Shown here: positions 45,785 to 57,340 of the stretch, in pieces | Position numbering within the stretch: position 1 is the stretch's first letter | Layout: each line of letters opens with the position of its first letter | Assembly (NCBI GenBank): GCA_034440635.1 | Contig: JAOTON010001129.1 | Coordinates: 124,001 to 188,000 of the forward strand | Length of the DNA: 64,000 bases | From: Lepas anatifera | Lineage: Eukaryota > Arthropoda > Thecostraca > Lepadidae | Direction of reading: 5' to 3' | The notes under the pieces: model-generated | Database searches by the model: none | What the model was told of the DNA's origin: nothing | What the model saw: the letters and a program-made list of their open reading frames with translations, nothing else | Translations under genes and position numbers: made by a program

Positions 45785-46297
45785 TGTGGAGCGGCCCAGA
45801 ATTCTCACCTGAGAAAACAGTAGGCATCCATTTCTGCAACAGGCGCCGTCACTGCCCAGACCCGGTGGTGGGGTTACAAGGGAAAGCCAGTGCTTTTTAG
45901 CCCACTGCAAAGTTCATAGGAGTCACAGTTGACAAACCACTAACCTACAAAGTGCAACTAAAAAGCTGAAGGACAATTGTTTTAAAACGCTGATTTGTTT
46001 AAAATGAGTATCCGGTGCATTACACGGGGCTGACAGAATGGCCTTGCTAATGCTGTAGTCTTTGATCGGATAAAAAATGGACTATGCATGCTCTGTATAT
46101 GATTCTGCAAGCACATCGGTTAAAAGCTGCCTGGATGGTGTCCATCATAGTGCGATTCGTATCGCCATAGGAGCTTTTCGCACGAGCCCGACGACTAGCC
46201 TGCTTGTCGAGGTTAATGAACCGCCAGTGGCACTACGGCGTCGTCTATTGGGACATTGGGATGTCCACAAGCCGGCCAAGTTTCCTGGCCACCCAAC
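45785..46297 (+). mobile_element. Jockey/I-type LINE, left half (RT C-terminus)
   Basis: EFSPEKTVGIHFCNRRR (about 45792), then FIGVTVDKPLTYK-like sequence (45915) and, in frame from 46077, MDYACSVYDSASTSVKSCLD, HHSAIRIAIGAFRTSPTTSL, LVEVNEPPVALRRRLL and KFPGHPT. This is the RT palm/thumb end of a Jockey-group LINE. The frame is cut at 46298 by the 10.1-kb insertion and resumes at 56391. Confidence 0.85.
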
Positions 46298-46502
46298 CAT
46301 AGGCGTAGGAACGGAGGGCCAGGGGGCCATGCCTCCCCCAATATTATTGTTGGGGGGCCAGACCATAGAGCTGCCTCCCCTCCCAATATTTTGAGGTAGA
46401 TGCTCATCCACAAATCATCCACAAATCATCCTCATCCACAAATTCACAAACCATATTGTGCTTTTGATGATTGTGGTGATATTCATCATTAACACGCGCA
46501 TT

Positions 46503-47304
46503 GACGGGGGTCTGAGCCACCTTCGATTGACGGGGCGGGTACCCGCCCCTAAGATCTCGAGAACCACGGTAGGTAGCGAAAAACGGTAAACGGCGTTGGG
46601 CTGCCCATCCACTTCTCCATCGAAAACATTTGAACCATTTTTTGTCAGGTCACATTTAAGGTCACGGGGTCAAAACATGCCCGTCATAGGGATAACATGT
46701 AAAATTCGTTTTTCGGGCATTACATCTGAACAATTAAAGATAGAGCAAAACGACTTGAACTATATGAATCCTCTTAGCAAGCCGAATCGAATGATATATA
46801 ATTTGACCTTGCTAGGTCAAATCAAGGATTTGACCTGACCTGAGGTAGGTCAGGTCAAATTATATAAAATGCATATCATTAGAACCGCAAAGCCCAGGCG
46901 AGTCTAATGCAGCTAAAATAAATGCTCTATCACCATCCGTTACTGAGTTATTCCGTAAAAACCATTTTTCCCATGTATTTCCAATGGAGAGGTCATGCCT
47001 CGTACCTGACCTTAGGTCATTGATATCAAAATACCGGAACATATGTTGAGAACTCGGTGGAGCCATTATGTGATATGAGTTTCAATCGGATAAGTTCACC
47101 CTGCTCCGACTTATGCTATCTTAAACTTTTTTTAGGTCGGGTCACTTGACCTGTACTGGTGACCTGACCTGAGATGACCTAACCTTAAAATTTTCACGAA
47201 GTTGTAAAATAATGAGGGAAAGGTATGCCAGTACGGCGGCGCTACGCGCCGCTTTTTCTACTGTCTCCGAAAAACCCAGGGGCGGTCCCGCCCCCGTCAT
47301 CCTG
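46503..47304 (+). mobile_element. Family B AGGTCA element, third copy
   Basis: Bounded by TTAA 46499-46502 and 47305-47308; 802 bp. Left end CACGCGCATTGACGGGGG, then TCTGAGCCACCTTCG. The internal sequence follows the inner element at 19425-20257 closely, including the TTTGACCTTGCTAGGTCAAA and TGACCTGACCTGAGGT clusters. The right end is decayed (CCCCCGTCATCCTG). Confidence 0.88.
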
Positions 47305-47864
47305 TTAAAAACGGCGAATGAGTAATTCATTAGTGTCCCAGCATATATAAAACTATAATTGGACCCGTGCCCTAAACGCTCTAACTGGGCTTGACTCAGC
47401 CGATGAAAAGTGAAGTTCTAATCGCCCGCAACTAGCACCTCCTGAGTGGAGGATTCCGCCGGAATGGCCAGCTGAATTTTGAGCTCGCGCGGAAACGTCA
47501 TCTCGCGTTGCTCGGAGGCGCGCGAGAACCCGCGGTAATTTGCGAGAATGGAAATATCAGCCGACGATTTATTATTTTCCTGCACCAATTGGCAGAGCAC
47601 TGGGGCAGGTGTGGTGCAGACGTTTGTTTTGTATCATCGTTCCAGTTGCTGGAGACAGCGACGGGAACAATGAACATCCTAAAGTTTTTTTCAGCAAGAA
47701 GTTAAGCGAGCAACGATGAGTGTTACCACAACGGAAAAAGTGGCGTTAGCTAGTTAATCTCGAAGTTACTGCTCACAAAAATTCCGTTTTAAAACCAATA
47801 GTTGTTTGATTTGGGCCAGTTGCTACCCTGCGTTCATGTCCCTAAAATAACCCGGAAACTTGTG

Positions 47865-49657
47865 CAGGGGTGCAGCCAGAGCCTCAGTATGAGGGGCACA
47901 GCCAGTGGCGGATGTAGCCGGTCGGTTTGGGAGGGGCAAACCAAAGTAAAAAGTGGAAAAGCAAAAAAACTTTACGCTGTGACAGCTGTGCTACAATATC
48001 ACTTACCGGTAGGATTTTGGATATTTGAGGCGAAAAGCAAAAAAAAACGTCACGGGAAGAAAAATATGGGCTCGAGATACTTTTTCCAGTCGGAGGTCCA
48101 ATATTTACACTGAACTTAACTGGTTCTGTTTGAAGTTGAGAGTTGAAGTACCAAAATCTTGCTTATAGATAAAAAGGAGTCGGGGAAAGGGGTCAGGAGT
48201 CGGGGAAAAAGGAGGTCGATCACTTTGGGGGGGCAAAAACATTGTTTTGCCCCGATTTTTTTCCGCTTGGGGGGCAAATGCCTTTTTGCCCCCCCTGGAT
48301 CCGCCACTGGGCACAGCACCATGGAGGGACACTTTCGAAGAAAAGGGGCACTTTTGCTAGCTTAAACGTCGCCAGGGAAAAGCTGGGGAGTGTCTGTCTG
48401 GCCGAATCCTGCTGCCGGAGAAAACTAGGGCACCTCTGGGGTTTCATGGGCTGCTTCACATAGGCCCTCAATTTTCTTCCGAGCTGAGCGTCTGAACTGG
48501 TTCGGGGTCGTGGGTTGGCCTAAAGCCCCCAGAGCAGGTCTAGGGGCTCTTTAAGGGAATGTCCCGCTTCGTTAAGTTCTATTGGGGAAAATTTCGCGAT
48601 TTTTCCCGATTTGGCCCACCCAAACGGGTGGTTTGGCCACTCCCAAAAGTTGCTTCTAGATCCGCTTATGCCTGGGAACCAATGAGGGGCACGTTCCCCT
48701 ATATCCATTTGACTGCGTCTCTGACCGAGTGGCACATTCAAACTAAACACAATTGTAAAAGTTGAAACAACAGTTAAAATTATCAAAGACATTGGGGCAC
48801 TTTCAGTAGGTGAACCTATACCATTCTAGGTAGACAACTAATTGAGGAAATGTCTTTTATTCAGAAGAAAATTCACAACGAATGTACACAGCTACGTGAT
48901 TAAGGGGCACTTCCGAGCTAAGGGTGCATCCATAAAGAAGGTGCACGTTTCAGCGGCCGAGGGGCACTTTCATTCAGAGGCAAATTCACAATGGAGGTAC
49001 ACTGTTAAGTAGTTGAGGGAGCCCTTATGAGCTAAGGGCACATCCAAAAAGGGAGCCCACGTTTCAGCGGCCGTGGGGCACTTTCATCCGCAGAGGGCAC
49101 CCGGGAACTAATGGGGCACGTTCCCCTGTGCCCCCTGGCTGCGCCACTGACTGAAGGGCACCTCCATACACAGTTAAGTGGTTGAGGGGTCCTTCTGAGC
49201 TAACGGCACATCCAAAAAGAAAGCCCATGTTTCAGCGGCCGTGGGGCACTTTCATCCGCAGAGGGCACCCGGGAACTAATGGGGGCATGTTTCCCTGTGC
49301 CCGCTGGCTGCGCCACTGACTGAAGGGCACCTTCAGACTAAAACCACTTGCATTTTCAGTTGAATAGGGGCACTTTTAGTAGCTGAGGGCACTCAACAAC
49401 CGATTAGGGGCACACGCCTCATTTGCCATTTGCCTCTACCATTGTAGGTAGACACCTAAATGAGGAAATGTATTTCATTCAGAGGCAAATTCACGACGGA
49501 GGTACACAGTTACGTGATTGAGGAGGACTTCTGGGTAAAGGGCACTTCCAAATAGAAGGCACACGCTTCAGCGGCCGTGGGGCAGTTTCATCCGAAAAGG
49601 GCACTTCGGGACCAATGGGGGGCACGTTCCCCATGTGCCCCCCTGGCTGCGCCCCTG
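47865..49657. mobile_element. hAT-like element with perfect 8-bp TSD and internal repeats
   Basis: Starts CAGGGGTGCAGCCAGAG, ends CCCTGGCTGCGCCCCTG; target duplication AACTTGTG at 47857-47864 and 49658-49665; 1793 bp including a nested 407-bp MITE. The body consists of imperfect repeats around CAGCGGCCGTGGGGCACTTT (48951, 49065, 49233, 49568; the middle pair is 168 bp apart), each next to a copy of the terminal GGGGCACGTTCCCC...CCTGGCTGCGCC sequence. Confidence 0.85.
47903..48309. mobile_element. hAT-like MITE nested in the previous element, perfect 8-bp TSD
   Basis: 407 bp. Starts CAGTGGCGGATGTAGCC, ends CCTGGATCCGCCACTG; target duplication GGCACAGC at 47895-47902 and 48310-48317. The target lies 30 bp inside the left end of the 47865-49657 element, so this insertion is younger than that one. 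Confidence 0.88.
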
Positions 49658-49849
49658 AACTTGTGGTTGAAACGGTTTTATACAAAAGGTGAGGAGAGAG
49701 TGTCATTGCAGGCCCTTTCCCGCTTTTTTTAGAAGTGCCAAAAGCGGATCTAGACGAAATTTTTTGAAGGGGAGGGAGCAGCCCGGACAAAAGCGCGAAC
49801 CGGAGCCATAGCAATAGGCGCTGCACCTTACCACGCGCAGTGGAGGGGT

Positions 49850-50210
49850 CCTAAAGTCCCCCCCCACCTGTTTTTCCCGGGGTGGCCGGAGAACCGTTCG
49901 CCACCGGAAAACGAAACTCGGCCACACTTAACAGAATTCGTGAGCACGTCGAATGGCGTATAGATTTTGAAAATCGGCCGAAATTTTTTTGACTTCTAGG
50001 CTTTCAAAATCATACTTCTATTTTGAGATCGTCATAATTGCGCGGCTGCAGTAGTTACTCTGCGTTGCATGCCGGCTGGTGACGTCATAAGGTAATATAA
50101 TTAGGTTATATGTTAAGGTCATCCTACATGAATGTCAAGGTCAAAGGTCAAGGTCATTGACTCCAGTGCTCCCAGTCAAATGGCACGGTTTGTGTGAAGT
50201 AAATATACAG
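49850..50210 (+). mobile_element. Family A AGGTCA element, partial
   Basis: CCCACCTGTTTTTCCCGGGG, then GGCCGGAGAACCGTTCGCC and CTCGGCCACACTTA, parallel 42275-42345. A DR1 plus DR0 of AGGTCA sits at 50139-50157. The right part of the element is missing and the TTAA end is not clear. Confidence 0.65.
50139..50157 (+). promoter_or_regulatory. DR1 plus DR0 cluster of AGGTCA half-sites
   Basis: Three perfect AGGTCA half-sites, the first two with 1 bp between and the last two abutting. The layout is equivalent to 11305-11323 on the other strand. Confidence 0.5.
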
Positions 50211-50394
50211 GAGCTGGAAGGATATGTTTGTTTAAAGTGTCCGTTTGCAAACTTATTTGTGACGAGGCGATATGACGTCAGTTTTGCCTCATATAGAGAG
50301 CAGGGCTACTAGAGATTAATTTAGGTAACATGTTCAACCTCTCTACAGCTAAAAAATTATAAGCCCTTAGGCTGACTAGGATCCATTCCGATAT

Positions 50395-50915
50395 AGTCCA
50401 GTCAAGTTAGCATTTACATGTCATAAAATTCTAGCCTCCCATAATATACACAATTGTGTTCGCAATTGATAGGGGCGTAACATATCCAAAATCCGCAAAA
50501 ATCTACCGAGCGGATATTTTATAACAGGGGTGCAAAGTCCACGTGCCAGAGAAAAACCAGATGTTTCAAAGTATAATGTTGTGGTGTGTCGAGCCTGCAA
50601 CATTGTCCCAATGGCTATAATTTTTGGGAAGCAGGCACATACGATACTGGTCAATTCAAACAACCTTAGCCGGCCGGTGGCCTACCATCGGTTTGCACGT
50701 GCTGCACGTGCAAAGTCAAAATTTTGCAATTTTGTCGTTATTTACATTGCTTCCGTTAGTTCTCTTATCGATGTTTATTGTCTGATTACTGTTTTTGTTT
50801 GTTATGTCATTATGCAATATGTTCTAAAGAGACACAAAAATTAGGTCTCTAACTGTAACGGTTTGCTGCTGAAAAGCTTATTTGCTAGGACATGTCGGGA
50901 TCATTCACTTTATGG
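50395..50915 (+). repeat. Unclassified dispersed repeat U1, + copy
   Basis: About 520 bp that recurs in inverse orientation at 55565-56110: TAGTCCAGTCAAGTTAGCAT, AACAGGGGTGCAAAGTCCAC, GTTGTGGTGTGTCGAGCCTG, CAAACCGTTACAG-type end. It contains TTTGCACGTG-CTG-CACGTGCAAAG, a near-perfect palindrome of E-box (CACGTG) cores. No terminal inverted repeats or target duplications are obvious. Confidence 0.8.
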
Positions 50916-51589
50916 ATTGCGCATTCAACACCCATTTTGAGGCCAAATTAACCTTAAAAACGTTTAATCCGGGTACATAATTACGTGAGTTTGTTGCTTA
51001 TTCATCACGTGTCTCATTCTGAAGTGGTTGGCAATGAAGTAAGAACCACTAGGCCAGCAAGTCCCTGGTTTACTGTAATGATGGCCCCAATGTGAAAATA
51101 TATTCTCTTACGGTACCTTCAGGGTGGGGATTGATAAGTTCGCTATATAGCCCTGGCAGCTGAAGCGCCCTAAAACCCCGAGATTTATAAGCTCTGGATT
51201 ATTATTTTGTGGCAGTGAATAGTAGAATTCGACGTGCCGGTGTGGTCCGGTTCGAGGCAGTTGGAGTCCCACGATGTGAGGTGGGATATTTCTCGTGATC
51301 TCGATCGTGGTACTAAGGATTCTTGGTAACGATTTGCTTTAATTTGAAAATTGAAATAGAAGTGATAATATTTGAAAAAAGTAACAACCAAAACATACTT
51401 CAAAATTACAAACTTAAAAGAATTTCACGATAAATTCATCAAATCGCTGTCAATTAAGGTTGGGACCTTTTGGTGGATAGTGTAAATCACGGACAAATTT
51501 TTGGGCCTGTAAAATTAGAAGTCGGTGATTTTGATTCATTTTTTCAACTGGTGACAATAATTCCTGACCATTGATCAAACACATGAGGT

Positions 51590-52287
51590 CACACATCAGG
51601 TCATCAGATCACACATTAGGTCAGGTCAAGGTCACTATCTAATCTGGCATAGTCAATATGCACATCAATCGACTCGTAGTAGCAATCGCAACGTAATCAA
51701 AATCGTTTTATCGTTTTATCAATAAAAATTCATCGTTTTATCAAAATAAAAGTTGTATCGTCATTTCCTCCATAGTTATTGACCCAAGTATGAAAATATG
51801 CTTAAGTACAAATGACCTCTCAGAGGTCACAGGTGAAACATTGCAACAGGAACCTAGAAAGGAGACCAGGATCCTACGATTTGGGGAGTATGAAGGTATT
51901 CTCAGCTTTATCTACACAAATACAGCCCAATTTCTGTTTTCCCCATGCATTTCCAACGGAGAAGTCACGCCCCGTACCTAACCTTAGGTCATCGATATGA
52001 AAAAAACCGGAATATATGTTGTAGTACTCGGTAGGCCCATTATGTGGTATCAGTTTCAATCCGATAGATTCGCCCCTTTCTTACTTATGACACCTTAAAC
52101 ATTTTTTTAGGTTAAGTCACTTAACCTGCACTGGTGACCTGACCTGAGATGACCCAACCATAAAAGTTTGGGGAAAACTGCGGAATTGATCAAGGATGAG
52201 GTATGCCAAGTACTTCGCGCCACCGTTTTTTTCGTGCCGCCGGTAAAACCCGAGGGGGTGTTCAAACACCCCCCACCGGGGCGAGGG
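51590..52287 (+). mobile_element. Family C AGGTCA element, 5' truncated
   Basis: The right end is clear: CACCCCCCACCGGGGCGAGGG followed by TTAA 52288-52291 and preceded by the AAAACCCGAGGGGGTGTTC motif shared with other AGGTCA elements. AGGTCA sites are dense from 51590. No left TTAA end is found; sequence before about 51580 looks unrelated. Confidence 0.6.
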
Positions 52288-53088
52288 TTAAAGTATGAAT
52301 GTGTTAACAAAATTTTGATATCGTAGTACGATATATTTTTACTAAATCCAACGGCTCGTCACACGCTACCCCGCAAAACAGACAAAGCACCATAAATATG
52401 ATCAAAACACATCAAAATCGGCACTCACAATCTTGCAGACTACTGTAAACAAGATTTACTGGAAAACCATAACACACACTTTCGCAGACATATTACGCAG
52501 TAATGAATGCTGATCTCTGCACCTTCTACATTTGCAAAGCTCTTATTCCAAGAAACGCTCATGAGCATGGGTGGAGATCCGGGGGGGGTCAGGACCCCCT
52601 GATTTGGAAATCGAGAGAACCTGGGGGGGCTCAGCCCGGGTCCTACACCTTCTGCTCTCACAAAATATTTTTTGATCTATGAGTGCTTATAGTTCTATTC
52701 GCGGTATTTGTGAGATGGGCTGGGTCATAATTTGACCTCTGTCCCTTTGCATCTCTTTTGTAGAGGGTTACTAGAGACCAGGGGCAGCGCCACGGCTTCC
52801 CGTCACGACTATGCGTCAGGAAAGGTATATTTTCACTGAAAATATATTTTGCAGAAAGGTTTCTGACTTGATCTCGGGATCCCTGACCCAGTGAAGGGCC
52901 CCTGAGAGACCACCAAATTGGTCGTCTATACCCAGTTATGTATCGGAAAGACATTGTAGTTATAATTGGTGTATTTGCAGGAGGCCCGCTCTTTTTTATT
53001 CGCTATGGTTTTAGTGCTCGGGACAACGTGATGGAACCTTGCGTGAAAAGTGGTGGGCGGAAGGGGGGACAACACATACTCCGTCCTC

Positions 53089-53283
53089 CAGGGGCGTAGC
53101 CAAGGGGAGGGGGGCGGCAGGAACAGCCGCCCCTCCCCCTGAGGGCTCGAAGGGCCCCCTGAGGACACGATTATGAAACAAGCAGGGCTCTTCTTACCTA
53201 TCAAGGCACTTTTGGCGCTGTCGCAGGGGTCGTTTTCGGGGCGCCGCCCTTCCCCCCTGAGTGAAATCCTGGCTACGCCCCTT
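53089..53283. mobile_element. hAT-like MITE with perfect 8-bp TSD
   Basis: 195 bp. Starts CAGGGGCGTAGCCAAGG, ends CCTGGCTACGCCCCTT; target duplication CCGTCCTC at 53081-53088 and 53284-53291. Same family as 23593-23876, sharing the GGGCCCCCTGAGGACACG interior. Confidence 0.87.
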
Positions 53284-53376
53284 CCGTCCTCTCCCAAGTG
53301 GGGGATGCGTCTCCCCGTCCCCCAGCGGCGGGGTCCATGATTCTATACACGAAAAAGTATCAAGAAAGTCGTTTAA

Positions 53377-54395
53377 CCCTCGCCCCACCGGGGGCCATCG
53401 ATGGCCCCCTAAGGTTTTTCCGGGATAGCAGAAAAACGACGAGGCGCAGCACCGCGGTTGAGGGCTCTACCTCTCACTGCATCATTTTCCCATCATCCCT
53501 GAAATTTTTTACCCCGGGTCACCCAAGGTCAGGTCACCAGACGAGGTCAACCAAGGTCACCTCACTTCACCTTGAGAGCTCTGTAAGAGCTACATTTCAA
53601 AGTCGATCGATTTGAAACTGCCTACACTTCATGACCCCTCCAGGGTCTACAAGGTGTATATCCGGGATTTTTCGATTTCGTGCCCTGAGGTCAGGTCACG
53701 AGGCGACCTCTCCCATTGGAAAAGCATGGGGAAAAGCTTTTTCATGATATAAAAGCCACAAAAATGATTGCAAATACTCAGACTGCTCAGAACAACGTTT
53801 TTGGACACCCTTGCACGGATCCCAGGGGTCATATTTGCCTTTTGACTTTTCCAAGGTCATCCAAGGTCACTAGAGGTCAAAAACAGTATTTTGACAATAA
53901 CTTTTGACCTAATTGAGCTAGAGCGGTGAAACAAACACCATCGTGTTTGTCTTGTCACTGGCTTTCATTTGATATACGGCAAGGTCACTTTTTGACCTTT
54001 CGTGACCTCAGGTCATATTAGGTCACGAGGTGACCTTTGGCGGTCAAACCACTGGCGGGAGGTCTTTACGTTCCAAATAGCGGAAAAGTACTGGAAATTT
54101 GCTATCAAATGTACTTTACCAGGCCTCAATAGCTCTAATGACATAAGAGTTATGCCCAGTTTGCTTAATCATTGCATATTTGAGTGAAAATAGCCGATCT
54201 TGACCTAATTTGACCTCTGGAGGTCAAACCATTGACCTGAGCACTAAAACATGCGAAGTAATTTCTTACTGAATTCACGCGAGCTTTCTATTGCACTTTG
54301 CAGATTTGCGCTAACGCCCATATTTTCGGAGTTAGAGGGGGGCCATCGATGGCCCTCGGTGGGCGAAGGTGGCGCGGACCCCGGTGGGGCGCGGG
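53377..54395 (+). mobile_element. TTAA-bounded AGGTCA element, family C
   Basis: 1019 bp between TTAA 53373-53376 and 54396-54399. Left end CCCTCGCCCCACCGGGGGCC, right end CCCCGGTGGGGCGCGGG, inverted. GGGGCCATCGATGGCCCCC stands near both ends as a second, palindromic motif. The interior is crowded with AGGTCA/TGACCT and TGACCTTTCGTGACCTCAGG-type clusters. Confidence 0.85.
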
Positions 54396-55564
54396 TTAAT
54401 GAAAGCTATTGAATTTTTCACACATTCAAGGAATGAGTTTTGGTGGCATGATTTATTTTTATAAAATTCCCTTTGATGTATGGTGCAGTTGTTGTCTTGA
54501 ATTTTAGGGGAAAACCATCGAGTGAGCGATGGGGGAGGGGAGAAAGAGCTTAGTCAATGAGCCAATTTTACGGAAAACAGCATACAGGACCTAGCTATCG
54601 CCATACTCTAGCATGCTTCAGAATTTTTGGGTGATTTATTTATATCATCAAAATATTCATATTGTAATGATCGTTTTGGGCTATAATGATGCGCCAACTG
54701 CTGAGATCATAGGACTTCTCAGAAGGGAAATACGCTAGACTTGAGCATTGAAAGGCATTTTGATTTCACACGCTAATGTTGTCTGCTGCTAACACGTTTT
54801 CATTGAGAACTAAATTAAAAAGCGCGCGGTACATTGTAAGCACTATCCTTTCAAAGACCGAGTCAACGGCATAGTTTTAGATCCGTATCTCATTTTGGGT
54901 TTCTGGAAAAATATGAATAAATGCTCAAAGTGTCTTGAAATATGCATGTCGGTTTTACCTTCCGAGAAGGTCATGATCTGGCTCGTGAAAAATCCTACCA
55001 TCATACGGTTTCATACGGTATTTATAAGCATTGCCCGAATTTTAGTGTATTCATTTTCTTACGAAAAACATCCACTCCCATGCGGCCCCGACCAGACCGG
55101 GGCCTCCCCCCTGGTTTAAAAGAAATCTCCACCCCTACTCATGAGTAACAAATTCAAGAAGAGTTCATGAAACAACGTGAGTCACGATGACAACCCTACG
55201 GGAAAGCAAAGCTCCATCATTTATAGCGAATAAAATATGAAGCTTTATATACTTCCAATGTCAGCATACGCAAAATGTTAGCATCCACATTATTTCATCC
55301 AGTTAGTTCATTCCGCCAATATATTGGCGGACATTATACGTTCCTAGAATATGACCCTAAAAGGAAGTTTCGTCCCATTCCATTTCGTTATAGCTCGAAA
55401 GATTTCAAAACCGACCCAGTTCGGAATTAAACCTGGAAAACATATCTCATCCCGTCCAATTCTATGTTGTTTTGAAATGTGTACCCCATTTTCCATCCCA
55501 TGCATATTTTTAAGGCTTTGGCTGGCCTAAAAGCCCTTGTAGTGTGCAGTATCGCCGAAATGAA

Positions 55565-56110
55565 GGATCCCGACATGTCTCATCAGTTACGCTTCTCAGC
55601 AGCAAACCGTTACAGCTAGAGACCTAATTTTTGTGTGTCTTGTTAGCACATGTTGCGTAATGAAATGACAAAGAAAAACAGTAATCCGACAATAAACATC
55701 GATAAGAGAGCTAACGGAAGCAATGTAAATAAGGACAAAATTGCAAAATTTTAACTTTGCACGTGCAGCACGTTCAAACCGAGGGTAGGCCACCGGCCAG
55801 CTGAGGTTGTTTGAATTGGCCAGCATACAGTACCTGCTTTGGCCAGTATTGGCCAGTACCTGCTTCCCAAAAACTATAGTCATTGGGACGATGTTGCAGG
55901 CTCGACACACCACAACGTTATACTTAGAAATTTATGTTTTTTTCTCTTGCACGTGGACTTTGCACCCCTGTTATAAAATATCCACTCGGTAGATTTTTGC
56001 GGGTTTTTGATATGTTACACCCCTATCAATTGTAAACACAGTGGTGTATCTTATGGCGGGGTCCGAATTTTATGACATGTTCCTATTATAAAAAATGCTA
56101 ACTTGACTGG
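55565..56110 (-). repeat. Unclassified dispersed repeat U1, inverted copy
   Basis: Reverse complement of 50395-50915, including the CACGTG palindrome (TTTGCACGTGCAGCACG). It carries an extra GGCCAGTA... stretch near 55840-55860. The pair is 4.7 kb apart inside the same 10-kb element. Confidence 0.8.
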
Positions 56111-56390
56111 ACTAATATTTTTGACGATGATTGGGGTTTTCGGGCACGTCAGCTGCTGAGGCTATATGTGCCCAATACGTATTTTTACGATATCCGAAAA
56201 ATACAAATGGTTTTGCTCGTCAGCTCTTGTTTATCTCTATTTCTGCGTCCTCTGGAATTTTTGTCCACCTGCTGGCTTGTAGGAGCGCCAGAGCCAATAT
56301 TTCGCCACAAAACAAAGTTTTTTCAAAGCATGGTCCAAGTTTATGTGAGCGGCCCTCCCCCCCAATAATTTTACCGTTCCTACGCCTATG

Positions 56391-57340
56391 CACCCAACAT
56401 ACTGCACTGTTTTCTCACGCCACATTATAAATAGCTAATGGATAGCAGAGAGATCTGCCACTGGTTGGTCGGGTCTAGAAATTTGCCGACGAAAGTGGCA
56501 TTCAGCGGCGCGGCAAAGTCCGCAGTGAACTCTATGAGATTCCCCCGTGGGATTGGGTTGTACCAACGTCAGACACTTCCCTGGCCCATACACCTAAGGC
56601 TGAGGAGTCTCCACCAGAAATAAGCCCACGAGCATTAGAACATATCCCATCTGAACCTGTAACTGTGTACACAGATGTTTCTAGAACTGAAAGTGGAGTA
56701 GGTTTTTTATCATCGAAGCAATGACGGGATCATTCGCGCTACCAGCACTTGCATCCGTTTTTACTTCGGAACTTCTTTCTATAGAGAAAGCGCTGTACTT
56801 TGTGGGGACATGTGAAGTCAGATAGTATGTTGTTCTCACAGACTCACTCAGCAGTGTATTCAGACTATTATCAATTCTAACTCCGATAACGATATCGTCC
56901 AAAAGATACTGCGACGCACCACTTGCCTAGCAAAGCCAGGGAAACAGATCACACTTTACTGGGCGCCAATCCACGTTGGAATAGCAGGTAACGAGACAGC
57001 AGATTCAGCAGCAAAGCGGGTCTCACTGAGGTCATGCACGCGACAGGTACCGATCCCTGCCACAGACACATTTCCCTACATTTTGCGTCAGCCCCACGAA
57101 GAGAGGCCGTGCCACTGGAGTGCCAACTCAAACAAGAAGCTGCTTGCAGTGAAGCGCGGCATTGGTGAGTGGCCTACGTCCTCAAGGCAGTGCCGGCATG
57201 AAGAGGTTGTCCTGTGCCAGCTTCGTAATGGCGGTCACACGCTAGCCACCCACCGGTATTTGCTGTGTGGAGACGCGCAACCACTTTACCGTCGCTGCGG
57301 CTCCCTCTCTCCGTCAGACACGTGGTAGTTTCATGTCCGA
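56391..57340 (+). mobile_element. Jockey/I-type LINE, right half (RNase H and tail)
   Basis: Continues the LINE from 46297: HPTYCTVFSRH at the joint, GLYQRQTLPWPIHLRL (56555), RNase H VYTDVSRTESGVGF (about 56667), TDSLSSVFRLL-type sequence (56840) and ITLYWAPIHVGIAGNETADS then AAK (56950-57010). A decayed zinc-knuckle tail (HTLATHRYLLCGD) ends by about 57330. Multiple frameshifts and stops. Confidence 0.82.

Larger units (their letters stand above)
52566..55137. mobile_element. hAT-like element with palindromic 8-bp TSD, containing two further insertions
   Basis: Left end CATGGGTGGAGATCCGG; right end AAATCTCCACCCCTA (the last base or two have drifted). CTCATGAG occurs at 52558-52565 and 55138-55145. 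Length 2572 bp, of which 195 bp and 1019 bp belong to the nested elements at 53089 and 53377. It is itself inside the 46298-56390 element. Confidence 0.68.
46298..56390. mobile_element. 10.1-kb hAT-like element, heavily nested, with perfect 8-bp TSD
   Basis: Ends are CATAGGCGTAGGAACGG at the left and CCGTTCCTACGCCTATG at the right, a perfect 17-bp inverted repeat. The target duplication CACCCAAC is present at 46290-46297 and 56391-56398. Removing the element and one duplication rejoins the host LINE in frame (...KFPGHPT at the left, HPTYCTVFSRH at the right). Inside lie separately bounded insertions at 46503-47304, 47865-49657 (itself holding 47903-48309), 49850-50210 and 52566-55137 (itself holding 53089-53283 and 53377-54395), a truncated family C copy, and an inverted repeat pair. 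No transposase is visible, so the core element was non-autonomous or has lost its gene. Confidence 0.87.
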
